The position numbers and the translations under genes are program-made. Positions 1 to 13,600 of a stretch of DNA of 64,000 bases are shown in pieces; the first letter of the stretch is position 1; each line of letters opens with the position of its first letter. The notes beneath the pieces were generated by a model. The model searched no databases and was not told the DNA's origin. It was given only the letters and a program-made list of their open reading frames with translations. The stretch spans positions 100,997 to 164,996 of the forward strand of contig VWYX01001253.1 of assembly GCA_013396525.1 (NCBI GenBank), written 5' to 3'. Source of the stretch: Chaetorhynchus papuensis (taxonomy: Eukaryota; Chordata; Aves; Passeriformes; Rhipiduridae).

Positions 1-1739
1 AGAACTGTCAGCTGGCAAATGGTGACAAGCCTGCTTCTCTGCTAACTCGGAGACCAAGCAGCTACAGCAAAAAGTGGTTGGCTCGCCACTCACTTGGATC
101 TGCTTTAGGCTTTCCTCGGGCTCCCACCTACCAATACTAACAGCACCCATGAAGAAAGGAGCAGGGAAAGAGCAAGACTTCAGGACCTGTAGATGTTCCC
201 TTGGCAAGTCTATGTGTTGGTTAAAAACAGACTTCATCCTACCTCCCCATCTGTCCAGAGGGAGTCCATACCCTGGCTGTGCCCAGCTCTGTGCTGTACA
301 TCATCATCCCCTACGGCCAGACTGACACAGGGCCACTGCTCCCATGCATCATCTCAGCTCTGGTTATTCACAAGCAAATGCTGCTAGCCTAAATACCAGA
401 TTGGGGGGCCCTGGTAACCAGAGATGAGGCAGAGGGGGAAGGGGCCACACTTCACACAAGCGACTACTGAAGTGTGCAGAGAACACCCTGACTGGGCACA
501 AGCCAGATACCCTTTAACAGTGCAAAAAAACAGGGAGGGAAACCATCCCAACTGAACCCAAATTCAAGCAAAATGCAAAGTAAATCACTAGCCAACATAT
601 AAGAGCTATGGAGGAAACACTGATCCCTCTTAGACATTGTGATGTTTTTTCCCACATCTGTAAGAGCCAAAGCCCCTGCTCACTTCTACCAAGATCTGTG
701 GCTCCATAAACAGGCAGCTCCACTTGGACACAAGAAACCATGTAATTTCAGAGCAAAGGCATTTCAGCAAAGCCACCAAGTTAGAAGTAATCCCTTCTCT
801 ATGCAGAGGATGGCTGTTACTCTCTTGCCCCTCTGTAGCACTCAACTTTTCTAAATTGCATCTGCAGCCCTGCCTGCAATTCATTAGCAGCACAAACCAA
901 ACTAATCAAAACTGTGTCCTACATAGGATGTAGCTGGTAAAAGCTCAGCTTTAAAGACAAAGAAAAGGACTCATACTCTTGAAATTAAGAGCTAAACCAT
1001 TTCTGAGTTGCTGTGTAGCTCACAGAGCCTTCCCTCCTCCAAGGGAGAACAGACCACAGAAATCATTAGTTTGCCCAAAACTCACTGCTAAGGAAAATAA
1101 ACTTTAAATCCTCTATTTGCATTTCTGCCAGTTACCAAGTGCCAGCTGCTGTACAAGCACTGTGGGAGGGCACGGGATGATAGAGGAGCACAAACTACAA
1201 ACTCCTTGTATTTAAGCATAAGAAAGGAGAATAAGCAGATAGCCACAGCTGGGCAGGAAAGAAGAACAAGGGGTCAGGGAAGCAGCACCTGTCAGGGTTG
1301 GCCTGGGCATGCCACAGTCCACGTACCATCAAAGGCTGCTCATTAGAGCAATGTGCTTTGGACATCCTTTTGCAGCAGCACTCTTGAACAGAACTCAAAA
1401 ATCCCTTCGTTTGCCCTCCAGGCAGCCAGGCATGACAAGTTCAGGAGAGCCTAATTACAGGAGAATATAATTGGCTAAAATAAGATTGCACATGATTTCT
1501 GCTCTCTTGACGACAGCACGAGGACCCAAAGGGCAAATGTGGCTCGTTGTGCTGGAGCTGTCGTGCAGGACGCGTGCTTGCCCTTCTTTTCTCTGCCACC
1601 ACTGCCAGGCAGCACCTAGGGGTATCCATTAGAAACAGGGTGACTCACCTGATGAATCACAAGCAGCTACAATAACCCCTGCTTCAGAGCAACTCAGAGA
1701 TTCCACAAGAGCAGCCTGTGCCAGTTTCACCTTTCACAT

Positions 1740-1802
1740 CTATGTACGGACACACACGTAGGTATATATGACACGCATGTGTATGTTCACATGTGTATGT
1801 AT
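1740..1802. repeat. Degenerate alternating purine-pyrimidine tract
   Basis: The run is rich in ACAC, TATATA and TGTATG steps with related ACATGTGTATGT segments. It is consistent with a decayed (TG/CA)n-(TA)n microsatellite. It contains no gene. Confidence 0.5.
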
Positions 1803-4800
1803 AAAATTACTCCCTAGGTAGCTGGGCAGCAAGTGGCAGATTTGCCTTCCTCCAAGCTCCACAGTCTCTCATGACCACAGCTTTGGGTAGATTGTGCACT
1901 GATTATTCTCCCCCTATTTTTCTGTCTCACCATAAGGATTTTCTCAACATTTAAAAGCTCCCAAGTCCGGAGGACCAGGGGCCAAGTTTGCTCCCAGTAA
2001 AATCAGAAACTTCAATGTTTGCCTTTGCTGCAAACCAGCCTCTTCACAACTGAGGCACTGCCCCTTTATTCAGCAGCTTTGTGCACCCATGAGCCAAGAG
2101 CCTCATGTTACCAGCCAAGCTCAAGATCAAGCAACAGCAAGATGTGTGAGTCACCAAAGCTGGAGCTGGCAACTTGCACAACAGCAACAAATTACCCCAC
2201 TCAGAGACTAATGTCACCTCCAGAGGTTTTTTGCATGCTTTGCTTTTACATCTGTCCCGACAGTCACATCATCATGCTGTACAAATACCCCACTGTAATA
2301 GCATCCCACAGGCAAGTGTGTGGATAGACTGGACTGGGGTGGGTGTCTCCCCTCTGCCCTGTACTGGCTCCCTTTTAACGAGGTTCTCTGTGCTCAGTGC
2401 TCCTTGCTGGGGATTGCAAAACCTCCAGTATGCCCTTGGGCCTGCATGTGGAAACATGGGTACTTTCTCTCTAGTCTTCAATTCACATCCTTTCCCTTGT
2501 GATGAGCTGAGCCAAACTCTGCTTAACTACCCCACGATGTGTTGGGATCTCTCTGCACTGTACTGTGGGTGCTTGTGCCCCAGGAGATGTGGAGCTGAAA
2601 CTGCATCCAGACACCCAGCAGATTTGCTGGGTTTCCTTTCTCCAGGGGACCTGACAACGCTGGAAACAGCTCCCTGATTTAAGAGCACATCAAGATGTAC
2701 TTGGAGGGTGCAAGGCCCTGCAGAGCAGCCAGAGGAGCCTCATCAGAGGCAGCGGGTGCTTGGGAGAACCCTGTCCATATGTCCAGGGCTTTGATATGCA
2801 GATTGAGCCATTGTGAGCTTCAGTTCCATCTGTACACTGAGGGGAGCTTCATGACCAGATTGCTTGAACAGCTCTATTTAACGCCCATGACTAAAGGGAA
2901 TTCCAGTCTCCAGGAGGATCCGAGCACCCAGATGGATGCCAGCACACAAAAATTCAGAAAATCTGTCACCCTGTGCAGCTTCTATTCCAAGATCAGAGGG
3001 GAAAAAAGCACCCAAACTCAACACTGCACACACGCACAAGGGTGGGCTCAGCTGAAGGGAGATCTCTGCTGGCATCAGATCTCACACCTCAAGCACAACA
3101 AATTCCCTTTGCACCTCAGCTGCGACGCGAGCTGGGAAATCCCTAAACCTGCTGGGAGGAAATGCTGTTTCCCTGCCATGACTGACTGGCTCCCAGTGTT
3201 ATGATCCTGCAGGAGATCTGAACCCACCTGACAGGGGCCCAAGTCTTTCAGACAACTGTCAATTTATGCTCATGGCAGCCAAGGACACTGAGGAATTTTT
3301 ACATGGAGGTGCTCTGGCAATCAAAGCTGAAGGCGGTTTCAGCATGTCAGGCATTGCCCCCTGCACACATCCAGTGGCAGAACATGCTGACACTCCTTGG
3401 ATCAGGGAAGGCACATGAGGAGCAAATACCCTACATCCCAATGGATGCTACACACTGGCTGGCTCCCTCAGCCTCCTCCTCCTGCTGTATCCTCCACCGA
3501 TGGGGAGAATTTGGCCAGCACAGTAGGAGGGAGAAGGACCCCAGATGGATCAAAGCTTTGCCCTCCTGCATAGGTCACAAACACATCACAGACCTCATAC
3601 TGCACTAAAGCATTGCCTGAGGTGCTGGGACAGGTGCTCAAAAGCCTCTGAACCCAAGAACCTCTCACCTCCAACTGCATATTGTGCTTGGATTTAGCAC
3701 ATGACAAAAACCTAATTAATTCCCTGCTGCTGCTCTATAACACGGAGGGACAAATGAGTCTCACACCTATGTTGTGCAACCAGAAAGGAGCACTGAGTGC
3801 TGGTGCTAACTACTATTTAGCTTTTACCTCCTGCCACAGATCTTGCCAGGGCCACAGGCACTGCTGTGCTGCCCATTTGACAATACAGTTATTGGTGAAA
3901 CATGGGAGAAAATAACTCAAGCATCAGTCGAGCCAGCAGTGATTTACTGGAGAATTCATAAGACAGAACAGTTTCCTAATCACTAATTTTGCAAGATAGA
4001 AAAATCTGACCTGTAGCAGATCAGATTTAAGTGTTCAGGACTTCTTGTTTGTGCAAGAGGGCTATCTCCAAGGCAAAGCAGAAACTTTCTAATGCATGAC
4101 TACACTTTGATAGGAAAGTAAACACTAAACACTTTTTAACCTTGCAAGAAGATTTCTCCAGCAAAAACCTGGCAGGAAGGAGAAGGGAGAGATTTCACAC
4201 ATTAACCTTGCATGAACTCTGCCAGAGGATCAATTTTCCAACCTCGAGGCTCATTCCCCCAACTGCTTCAGGCTGTGCATGAAAAAGGACACCCCTGAAA
4301 CAGGAGAACAAATCAGACATCAGACTAGATGTCTGTCTTGGGGCACGACTTTACAGGCATAACTGAGGAAGGAGAGAGAAAGAGAGATGAGACAGCTGCT
4401 GTCAGACAATGCTGAAGCCAGACAACAGTGGCTTCCTCTAAAACAGCACAGTAAATATTACTCTCCTGTGCCTTTTCAATCTCCTTTCATCATCCTGAGA
4501 ACTTGCACCAGTAACCAGATGAAAAATGTTATTTGGGAATGTTGTGCAGACCATCCCCAGAAAAGCAAAGCCAATCTCTGCACAGAGCTAGAGAGAGAAT
4601 AGTGCACATTAAATCACAGGGACTTTATTGCAAGCCACAGCAAAATCTCATTTGCTCCAAGGTGCTGGGGGGCAAAACCATGTTCTGACCTGTGCAGAAC
4701 TGCTGGCAGCATCATGGCACACAGACCTATGTCTCTGTTTACAGTAAGTACGCTACAGTAAGGACAAATCAAGTTTTTTCCACTTTTTTCCACTTTGTTG

Positions 4801-5699
4801 CTAAGTTCTACTCTGCACTTCTCCAAGCACATTCCCAGAGCAGGGAATCACAGCACCCTTTCAGTAAAATTACTTCTCAAACTGTGCCAAACAGCCTGCT
4901 ACAGAAAAATCACACTTTTAAGTTGCAGATGCCAGGATCCTTTCCAGCTTCCCACAGACCATCATTCACAACCCTTCTTTTTTCATCAAAGGCTAAGAAA
5001 AAAGAAACATCAATAATTTATCACCTCATAGGGACTTTTTTTCCCCTCAAAACTATCATCAAAATTATATCTGGTACATAATCAGAAACGAAACACAGCA
5101 GAAAACAAGGTATCAGCAGGTCTCAGTTCTGCAACTTTTGGGGAGAAGTCAGAGATAACATTTGTAGAAGGCAACTTATTTAGCATACTCTGGATTTCTG
5201 CTGTCAAATCTAAGATCAGATCCGTCTCTGGAAGCTGGAAGTGCTGTGCCAGCAGGTCTCAGTCACCTGGGGGGCAGGAACCCAGCAAACCTTGGAGCAG
5301 TCCAGGAGGGCAGCCCCCTCCTGCGCTGTCCACAACATCTGACAGAAATCCTGGAGGCTGAGAGGTACCACCTGCCCTGCACATACACCCAGGCAGCCCC
5401 CACAGCAACTTTTAGCTGCAGGTAAATTATGCTCACTGAAATGATCATGCAATAACTTCTAATAAAGAGAAAGAGGGACAGGCACTGCTCTACTACAGAC
5501 AGCACAACCCTGGGATTCAGGGGGACCATGCAAAGATGCCCACGGGGTTCTGTTTGAGCGCACAAAAGCCGCACACAAAGCACTCTGATTCATGCTGGAT
5601 GCACACAGACACGCACAAGCAACCGAGTGAAAAGCCTTCTCTACATTGTTTCCAAACAATATCAGTACAGCTCACACGTCAGCCACAGTTGGTACTTAC

Positions 5700-5850
5700 A
5701 AGAGGGTTTGCTGTGTCCGTCTGCTGCCGGAGCCGGGATGGGGCGAATGCGACTTGGAGGGAAAGGTGCATGGAGATGTGCAGAGAGGCGAGAGCGATGG
5801 GAAGAACGGCCCCAGCCCCTCTCTGGGCCCCAGAGCAGCAACACTTGCTC
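5700..5850 (-). promoter_or_regulatory. Candidate alternative first exon/CpG patch in intron 12
   Basis: About a dozen CpGs lie in 150 bp, ending on the minus strand at CCCTCTT followed by the donor GTAAGTACC. The translation does not match the protein segment expected after exon 12, so it is not the missing next coding exon. It could be a noncoding first exon for a short isoform containing the DH-PH region, or a chance donor in a GC-rich patch. Confidence 0.3.
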
Positions 5851-8689
5851 ACGGGATGGAGCGCAAAAAGGCTGGCATTCCTACAGCAGCAAGGACAATG
5901 GGGAGGGATGAGGAGGCACTGCCATAATCAAATGCAGGCCAGCTGGCCCTCCCCCAGGAAGGGCAGGCACCTCCTTCACTTGCCAAAGGCTTTGTTTTCT
6001 AAGCCACAAAGAACAAAGTGTCGAGGAGGAGAGCAGAGGAGAACCCACTGTGGGGGCAGATCCACCCTCAAGCACAGGTAACCCATTCCTAGAGGTAAAA
6101 ACACAGATGGAGAGAGGTCGGGAAATATTCTGCCCACTCCAAGCAGAGCTCAGAAGCAGCAGCTCCTTGTGTGCAGTAGAAAAAAAGACAACTGAGGAAC
6201 AAGAATCAGCAGAGGCTGATGGTCAGGGGTCCTTTGAGGGAAACGATCCAAGGGAGGCAGACAAAGAACACCACTGAAGGAATCACTTGTGGAACAGAGC
6301 CCCAAGAAATCCCACTCTGGGAAACCCTACCATTTCTCAATCTGCCTTGCGCCACCAGTCGTGAGCAGTGGGAACTGAAGCTCAACAGCTTCCCTCAGAA
6401 AGCACACAGAAGGCAAGGGCTCAAGCTGCAAGAGACTCACAAGCTGTGGCAGGGCAATGACCATACTTTCCCTGAGCACCAATGAGGCACCATCTTGCAC
6501 AACATCCTTACAAGCAGGAAAAAGCCCCCGGAGCCGCCTCCGGCCCTCCTGTAATGATACAGGCAGTTCAGCTCTGGGCACCACATCACCACACAGCCAC
6601 AGGGTATGCAGGTGCCGAGCCTGCAGTGGGACGCTGCCCCTTCTGGTTGGGTCAGTGCTTTCTTCCAGAGTGACTTGTGCCAGCAAGGATCAGGCACCTT
6701 CGCTCCCAACCTTCAGCAGGACTGGGTGTCATCCCAGACCTGGCAGAGACGGTGCTGTGTGCTCTGCCTCACTGGACATGCTACAGCAAGTAAGGTGCTC
6801 AGTCCTGAAAGCACACGGCTCTCACATGGGCCATTTCAAACCTGCAGTCCAGGTAACCTGCACTTCACTTACAATAAAGTCAAGAGCATGGGATATAAGA
6901 GTGTTCTGGGAAATAATTCACCCAAAGAGAGCTTGAGGAAGGAAAAAATATGAAAGCTAATGAGATAAAAAAGGAGAGGAAGACTTGCTGTGGCTGCACC
7001 TGATCTTGATGGTGTACCTATGGCAGTGTTATTGTGAAGCCAGGATAGAGAAGAAGAGAAAAGGATACTGAGGACTGTCCTTGCAGGAACCCCAGAACAA
7101 AACAGACATCAATGCTGTTGGTACATCATACATACCCTTGCTTGTTCAGCTTCCCAGTATTTCCCTAAAGCACTGTATGGTGCCAGATCCCAATGCAGTC
7201 TTGGAACTGAGTAAACAAGGGACAGCAGCCAGACCAGGCTTGAAGCCACAGGGAGATGTCAGGTCCCCGAATATGCCCACATTGACTTTGTGGTACTGAA
7301 AAACAATCCTCCAGCACACAGTCAGAGGTGGGGAAGGCAGCTTCCTTCACGGTTCCTCCTGCCTCAGCCCAGCCATCATTCACCCCCTGTCAGGCACCAA
7401 GGGCTCCTGCCGCAAAGGAAGCGGGGACAAATGGAAACATCCAGCTTGGCACCAGTCACGGCTTTGGGGAGGGAACCCTGCCAGCCCATGTGCAAGCTCC
7501 ATGTGGTCTGGCCCAGCTCAGCCTGCCTCACTGCAGGGAGCTCTGACAGGCCTTCAGGAACTACCAAGCAGTGAAAAAACACAGTACAGCATCTTGACGG
7601 GGCATATGGGGTTATGCTGTCCTGTCCCACGGCCTGTCCAACAGCCACAGGGCAGCACCCTACAGAACACATGCCCACCACACGCAGAAGGGCCAGCACC
7701 ATGGAGCCTCCCATTCCCAGCCGGCAGCAAGGTATGTGAGGGATGAACACCATGATCCCCATGGTGGGCGTTCCAGCCCCTTGGCACATGCTGAGATGTT
7801 TGGAGATCTGAGCTTGCCAGCTCATTACCATAGTGTACATTGCTTACGCATCTTTGGGCTTCTTCCCCAAATCCCAGGGTGTGGCACTCTGCAGGCTCTT
7901 TACGAGAAGGAAAATCAAGGACATTGCACTTATTGTAGACTCCTGCTGTTGATATCCCCTCAGATATTAGGGAAGAGAGAAGGGAGTTAGGCAGGCACTG
8001 ACAAAATCACTGCAGGAAGGTCAAAAGCAACTCAGTATCAGAAGAGTGTGAAATCAGTTTAGATAAAATCTTCTGCGTATCCCCCACCTCCCAAACCATG
8101 CCACTAACTTTGCTTTGGGAAGGCAGAAAGCATTCTGGAGATCAAGATCAAACTCACAGGCGCTGAAAGAACTTTCATGCTATGCAGCAATTTCTGCACT
8201 GATCCTACAGCTGCAGGATGTATCCCCTACACTCCTGGTTTCGGTTGGCCACTGCTTCACAATACACACATGGTATATTTACACCACCAGAACTGTTTAT
8301 AGCTCTACTGAAACCAGTAAGATCAAAATCCTCCTCCCTCCCTGAGCCAGCTGCCTCTCCTCCACACCAAAGCAGTGTGCAAACACCCTGTGCCACTATC
8401 ATTTTGTTTTCACTGGGGCCGTGCAGCATGAAAGGCTCAACAACCAAGAAGGCTGCTGTTGCCGCCAAGGACTGCATCCTGCAGTTTTCATCCACCAAAA
8501 AGAAGCTGCAACGCCCTCAAAAAATTAATGGGCCACTGTTGGGATCTATGTAGCATTTGTGTCCCTAGAAATGACCCAGGCTCTGAAACGGCTTTGAAGC
8601 TGTGGAAGAACAGACTGCCACAGAGTCGTGTCCAACCATCCTGGCAGCCCAAGAGCTACCACCACAATGCAATTTCCATGCCTGAACAG

Positions 8690-9063
8690 AGCATGGAGCA
8701 GCCTGGAAGCTTTGGGGAGATGTTAGAACACCTTGCAGAACCTGAAGGGGCTGCAATAGGGCTGGAGAGGGACTTTGGACAAGGGCTTAGAGTGACAGGG
8801 TAAGGGGGAATGGCTTCACAACGACAGAGGGCAGGATTAGATTAGATATTAGGAAGAAATTGTTCCCTGTGAGGGTGGTGAGACCCTGGCACAGGTTGTT
8901 GAGAAGCTGTGGTTGCCCCATCCCTGAAAGTGTCCAAGGCCAGGGCAGGGGCTTGTAGCAACCTGGTCTAGTGGGTGGCATCCCTGCCTGCAGCAAGGAA
9001 GTTGGAACCAGATGACTCCTTTAAAATCCCTTCAAGCTCAAACCATTGTATGGTTCTATGATC
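8690..9063 (+). mobile_element. CR1 LINE fragment (3' end), plus orientation
   Basis: The stretch carries the recognisable CR1 3' sequence: CCTGAAGGGGCTGCAAT, then GATTAGATATTAGGAAGAAA, GAGGGTGGTGAGACCCTGGC, and a final TGGTTCTATGATC, the CR1 terminal repeat form. It is a 5'-truncated copy of about 370 bp with no reverse transcriptase coding, inserted in intron 12. The 5' boundary is approximate. Identification is by recalled consensus. Confidence 0.85.
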
Positions 9064-10486
9064 ATGTGCTACAGAGACTTCCAGCTCTGGCTGGAAGGGT
9101 TCACACACAACCAACGTTTGGCTTGGCTTGCAGAACTGTCAATATGCCAAGCAAGGCTTGGTGCTTTTGTGTGCCTCAATTTATCAGAAGAAACATGAGA
9201 AAACCCTTCCTGGGATCCTTCCCGGGATCCCCCACGATGGCAAGGGGTGTTCAGGTACCAGAGCAGCCCCTAAACATCTCTGTTCAGTGAGGCAGCAGAA
9301 CACAGGTTCTTGCCATTCTCCTATGGCACAGGAGGCTCTTCTCTCTCCGTTGGGGTGAAAAAAAATTACGCATTTCCATGCTAAAAGGGTCTCCCACCTG
9401 TGCAGCAAACTGCAGAGATGAGCCAGAGCAGACCTGCAGAGCATCACCAAACTCCATCCTCAATGCCCTGACAGCAGTGTTCTGAGCTGCCTTCTCCACT
9501 TTTCTGCCTCGTACAGGATGCTTTTCCATGTTTTCATGTTCAGCTGAATTTCCTCCCTCCTCCCCTGAGCACTTCTGGCTGCCAAGGCAGCTCAGAGACA
9601 GCAACAAAGTGGCACCTACATCTGGTACAGCTTAACTTTTACTGTCTATTCTTTCTGGAATTTGAGAACTTCAATACCCAGTGTTTGTACAAGTGTGGAA
9701 TAAATGGAACACAGGCTCCCTGGCCTTCTGTTCTTGCCAAAGCTGTATTTTAAAATGCACTTAGAAAATCCTACTGCTTATTCATCTGCAACTTTAGAAA
9801 TTAAAGAACACCAAATCCAACTGCAGATCTGCTAAATGGGTGCATTTGCACTAAACCAAACAGGTGAGTAGGTCAGGCACTCAGAACAATCACCACACAC
9901 ATCCTCTCCTCCTGCTTCCCAGATCTCTGTGATGATCCAGGGATCCCTGGTTCCCTCAGCCACACTTCCCAGCTCTCCATTCTGGTGCTGCCTTTCCTCA
10001 TGCAGGCCTCCACATGGGAGGAATTTGTATTTAGGACTGAAGAACAGGGTGCTACTCCTGTCAACAGGCTGAATTTGCCGGTGTATAAGGATACAGCAGG
10101 AAAATGCAGACAGGCTATCCTGGTATGGTGGCCAAGACTGGACACAAGAAGCCCATCTCTTGGCCCTTGTCATCAGAGCCAGCACTGCCATAATCCCTCT
10201 GTCCACTGTGGCCATGAAAGGGGTTAAAAAGCTCCAGCTCAGAGAGCAGAAAACCTCTATGCTTAACACATGTGGACATTTTCTGGAAGACACACCCACA
10301 CCTTCTCTCACATACTGACTTGAAAAAAATCACTGTAGACGCATGAGGGGACTGCTGCAGGTTATAGATCCAGCTCCCTGATGAAGCAAATACTACATTT
10401 CACACCTTTCATAAACAATCTAGCACTGGATTGAGTCCAAGCAGACTTTTTATACCCTCCTCTGTGCAGCAGATGCCTTGTCTTAC

Positions 10487-10678
10487 CTTGTCAAAGAATT
10501 CATACAGCCTGACTGTTTCAGAGACTCGGTGCCTGGTTTCATCCAGCTGGGTGCAGAACTCCTCCAGCTGATCTCCGTAGGTCTGCAGCTTTGCCCTGTA
10601 AGAATGCACATCCACAAAGGAGAAGTCCTCCCATTGATTCATCTTCTTTAATGCTTCCTGTCCCCTTTTGCAGTATTC
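10487..10678 (-). CDS. PLEKHG4B: PLEKHG4B-like exon 12 (spectrin-like repeat), last exon seen
   Basis: This is 192 nt, 64 codons, phase 0 to 0. The acceptor TTTGTGTTTTCAG precedes GAATACTGC and the donor is GTAAGA after GACAAG. It encodes EYCKRGQEALKKMNQWEDFS and ends VSETVRLYEFFDK. The long heptad-patterned helix precedes the expected short helix and the DH domain. No later coding exon is recognisable between this donor and the low-coordinate end of the window. Confidence 0.93.
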
Positions 10679-13600
10679 CTGAAAACACAAAGGAATTGCT
10701 TATGAGGATAGAGACCTGGAGTCAACAGTAAGTAGTCTTCAAGGCCATTACCAGCTAGGGCTAAATTAGACCAGTTTTTAAGGTTCAAATCACATGATCA
10801 GGGGTGTCTTTGTTTACAGCAGAATTCTGGAGCCTGATCTCTTACGATTTACACTTGTCACACAGCACCTTTTAAAGGCCTACACAGCAAGACCATGGCT
10901 CAATCAGGATCAAAAAAAGGCAGTGTTACAAGCACTTCAAAGAAGGAACAAAACCCCCCATCTTTCATCCCAGTAGTTATTTTCCCCAAGACTGGTAAAT
11001 GCCACCTACTAAGTGTTGAGCTGGTGGCTTTGTCTGCAAAAGAAGAGCTGGGATGCTATGTAGTGAGAAGGAACGACACACACTTTGGTGATGAACACTT
11101 TTAGCATCATGTATTTGGTTGAGCTCAAACAAGACACACATGCTACCAACTCAGACACTGGAGAATATATTTTTCCAATCCAACAACACTTACACTGGCA
11201 ACAAGATCAAACTCCTTGAACTGCTTTTGTGCTTGAAGCAGCATCTCCAAAGAATCATCCAGGTTGATAGTTTCCTTTAGCCGTTTTCTGCCAACATTCT
11301 CAATCCAACTGCTGACCTAGGAGAAAAGGGATAAGCCCCGCTTATTAGTCACCCTGTGCTACTCACCAACATAGGCCTTTATGTGGAAAGAGCAAGGAAC
11401 TGCTCTCATAATGTTGGTCACCTCATTACTGGAAAGAATGTGTGTAGACTTCTCCCCCCCATTCTGGCATTTCAGTCTGAGCCTCCTGCTAAGAGTTTTT
11501 CCACTTCAGGTTACAGAGTAATTGAAAAGCTCTGCTATTGCTCACTAGCCTTAGGCATAAACAGGGCAAGCGGCTGCCTGGGCTCTGTTTTGGGTGAGCC
11601 ATGGTCTAAAGCAAGCTCTGCAACCTGCAGACCGGCCTGACACTCCTATTATTGTTACCCCAAACTGGGATCAAATGTCCTTGCTGCCAGATTTCCTACA
11701 TCACTTCCCTTTTCTGACTGGCAGGACATGAACTATATCAATGTGAATGTACTGATGGATTCTCCCCATTTGCAATGTTTCATGGTTCTCTGGGACGCTC
11801 AGCTACCGGTTTTCTGAAGGCAGCTCTCCACCAAGCTGAGCAGCAACTGCATGGATCTCATGGAGCCCAGCCACTGCTGCAGTTATCAGCCCATATCCTC
11901 AAACAGGGGTAGAGGACTGACTGACAAGAGCATCCTAAGAGCAAAGCAGTCATAGGAGGCCAGGCAGGATAACACAGCATCTCCATCATCAGTAGGTTTT
12001 AAAAGCAGGCTGGTAAACCTGTCTGCAATGCTCCAGGCATAGGTGCACCTGGGGGAAGGGACAGACTAAGTGCTTCCTAACACCCACGCATCCTGTTTTC
12101 CTGTATCATCTGAATCCATATCCCAACTCAACCCTCTAGTCAAGGACAAACTCCCAGTTTTGTGGACTGTGAGAGAGTTACAAGGAACAAGCCCACTGGC
12201 AAGAGGAAGAGATGGAGGTGGGTTCTCAGTACTTCAGAGGGGCACACTGCTGCTGCCTAGAGCTCCCAGGAAGGCTTAACAGCAGGAGCAGCTGCTGCCA
12301 TCACTGGGGATCTATAAGCCAAGTAAGCCCGGAGCACTCAGTGTTACTCAATTCAACAAAAAAATAAAATTCAGCTTAAAGCAGGGACAGGTTGCAGTGC
12401 TTGCTTTTGTGCCTTTTTTTCATTTCTGTTTGGTATTAGGAACCTGTGTGTTTAAGAGAGTCTCTACCAGGTTCTTGCAACACACTTCATGTCCTGAACA
12501 TCCTGCATGGCGCCCAGGTGTCTACCTCCAAATGGGAAGTCATTAAAACTCCTGGATCCACCTTGGCCTGTGAAAACACTAGGTAGGCTGTAGCCTCCTT
12601 TGCAAATCCAGTTCCCACTAGAGGAGAGGAGCCCAGAATCCCAGAAGAGCAATGGTGAAACTGATACTGATTTTTAAGGACACATAAAACTTCTCATTGC
12701 TGAAGAGTCACAGCACAGGAGACCATGCGACTCCATAATCTCAAGGTTGCATTCAGGCTTAGGGATCTGCAACATGGAACATCTGGGATCTGCAACACTG
12801 AAAGGACTGATCAGCTCTTGAAGGATGCTCAGATCTGAGCTGCTTTATGACTTTTTGAGGTCCTCTATCAACATGGCTACAGGTTTCAAAAGTCTTTCTG
12901 AAAGCCAGTGCCTGTTTGCTTCAATTATCCCATTGGCTGTCAAGAGTTTCCATGAGCACCAAACAGAGGGAAGTTGAAGGTCCCACAGAAGTGCAGGGGG
13001 TGGGAGGCTGAGCATGGCTCTTAGGCTAAGGATCAGAGGCCATTCCCTGCCTGGAGCCTGTAGAGGGCTGCACCCAAAGGCAAACTGATTGTGCCTGGTG
13101 CTGCACCCAGAGGGGAAGGAGTGTGCCTAGACTTATCAGATATCAGGGACCTGAGAACAGCACAGGAATCTAAACAACAGAGTACACGATAGGGATGGGC
13201 AGCCAGTGTGGGGCAGGGATATTCAGCAACGGGATGTCAGCAAATGCTGCAGGAGCTACAGCCCAGAGGGGACATGCAGACATACCATCAGCTTGTCATC
13301 ATTCTGCTGCTTCTCAAGGCAAAGCATGAAGAATGCCTCAGCAACAGTCTTGCTGAGAGGGCCAAAAAAGACACCCAACCTCCGAGTGTATTGCTTACCT
13401 ATACACTTCACAGGTATTTATGGGGTTTGACTGATCCACACCTAGAGAGAAGCCAGGAGACTTTCACCTGGCATCAAGAGATACCAGGGAAATAAATGGC
13501 TTGATTCTCAGCACTTCTGAAACTCTATCTCAATTCTTACGTTCAGTTGTTCTTTTAAAGGATCAAGCATCACTGTACACCTCCACACAACGGATCAACA

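Larger units (their letters stand above)
1..10486 (-). other. Intron 12 (partial) of the PLEKHG4B-like gene
   Basis: It runs from the exon 12 donor to the window edge. I looked for the helix and DH-PH exons expected next and recognised none. It holds the CR1 copy near 8.7-9.06 kb, the CpG patch at 5.7 kb and the alternating tract at 1.74 kb. All reading frames here are short and patternless. Confidence 0.75.

Noticed and set aside
2019..3204. Adjacent plus-strand frames of 102, 167 and 169 codons
   Set aside because: No codon pattern, domain or splice arrangement supports them. The lengths are within chance for 64 kb.
6327..6953. Overlapping frames on both strands around 6.3-6.9 kb
   Set aside because: No similarity to the expected DH-PH protein or to any family I recognise.
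9184..9607. Minus-strand frame with AG/GT-flanked segment at about 9420-9470 as the next PLEKHG4B exon
   Set aside because: The translation does not fit the expected helix after EFFDK, and the phase match could be chance.
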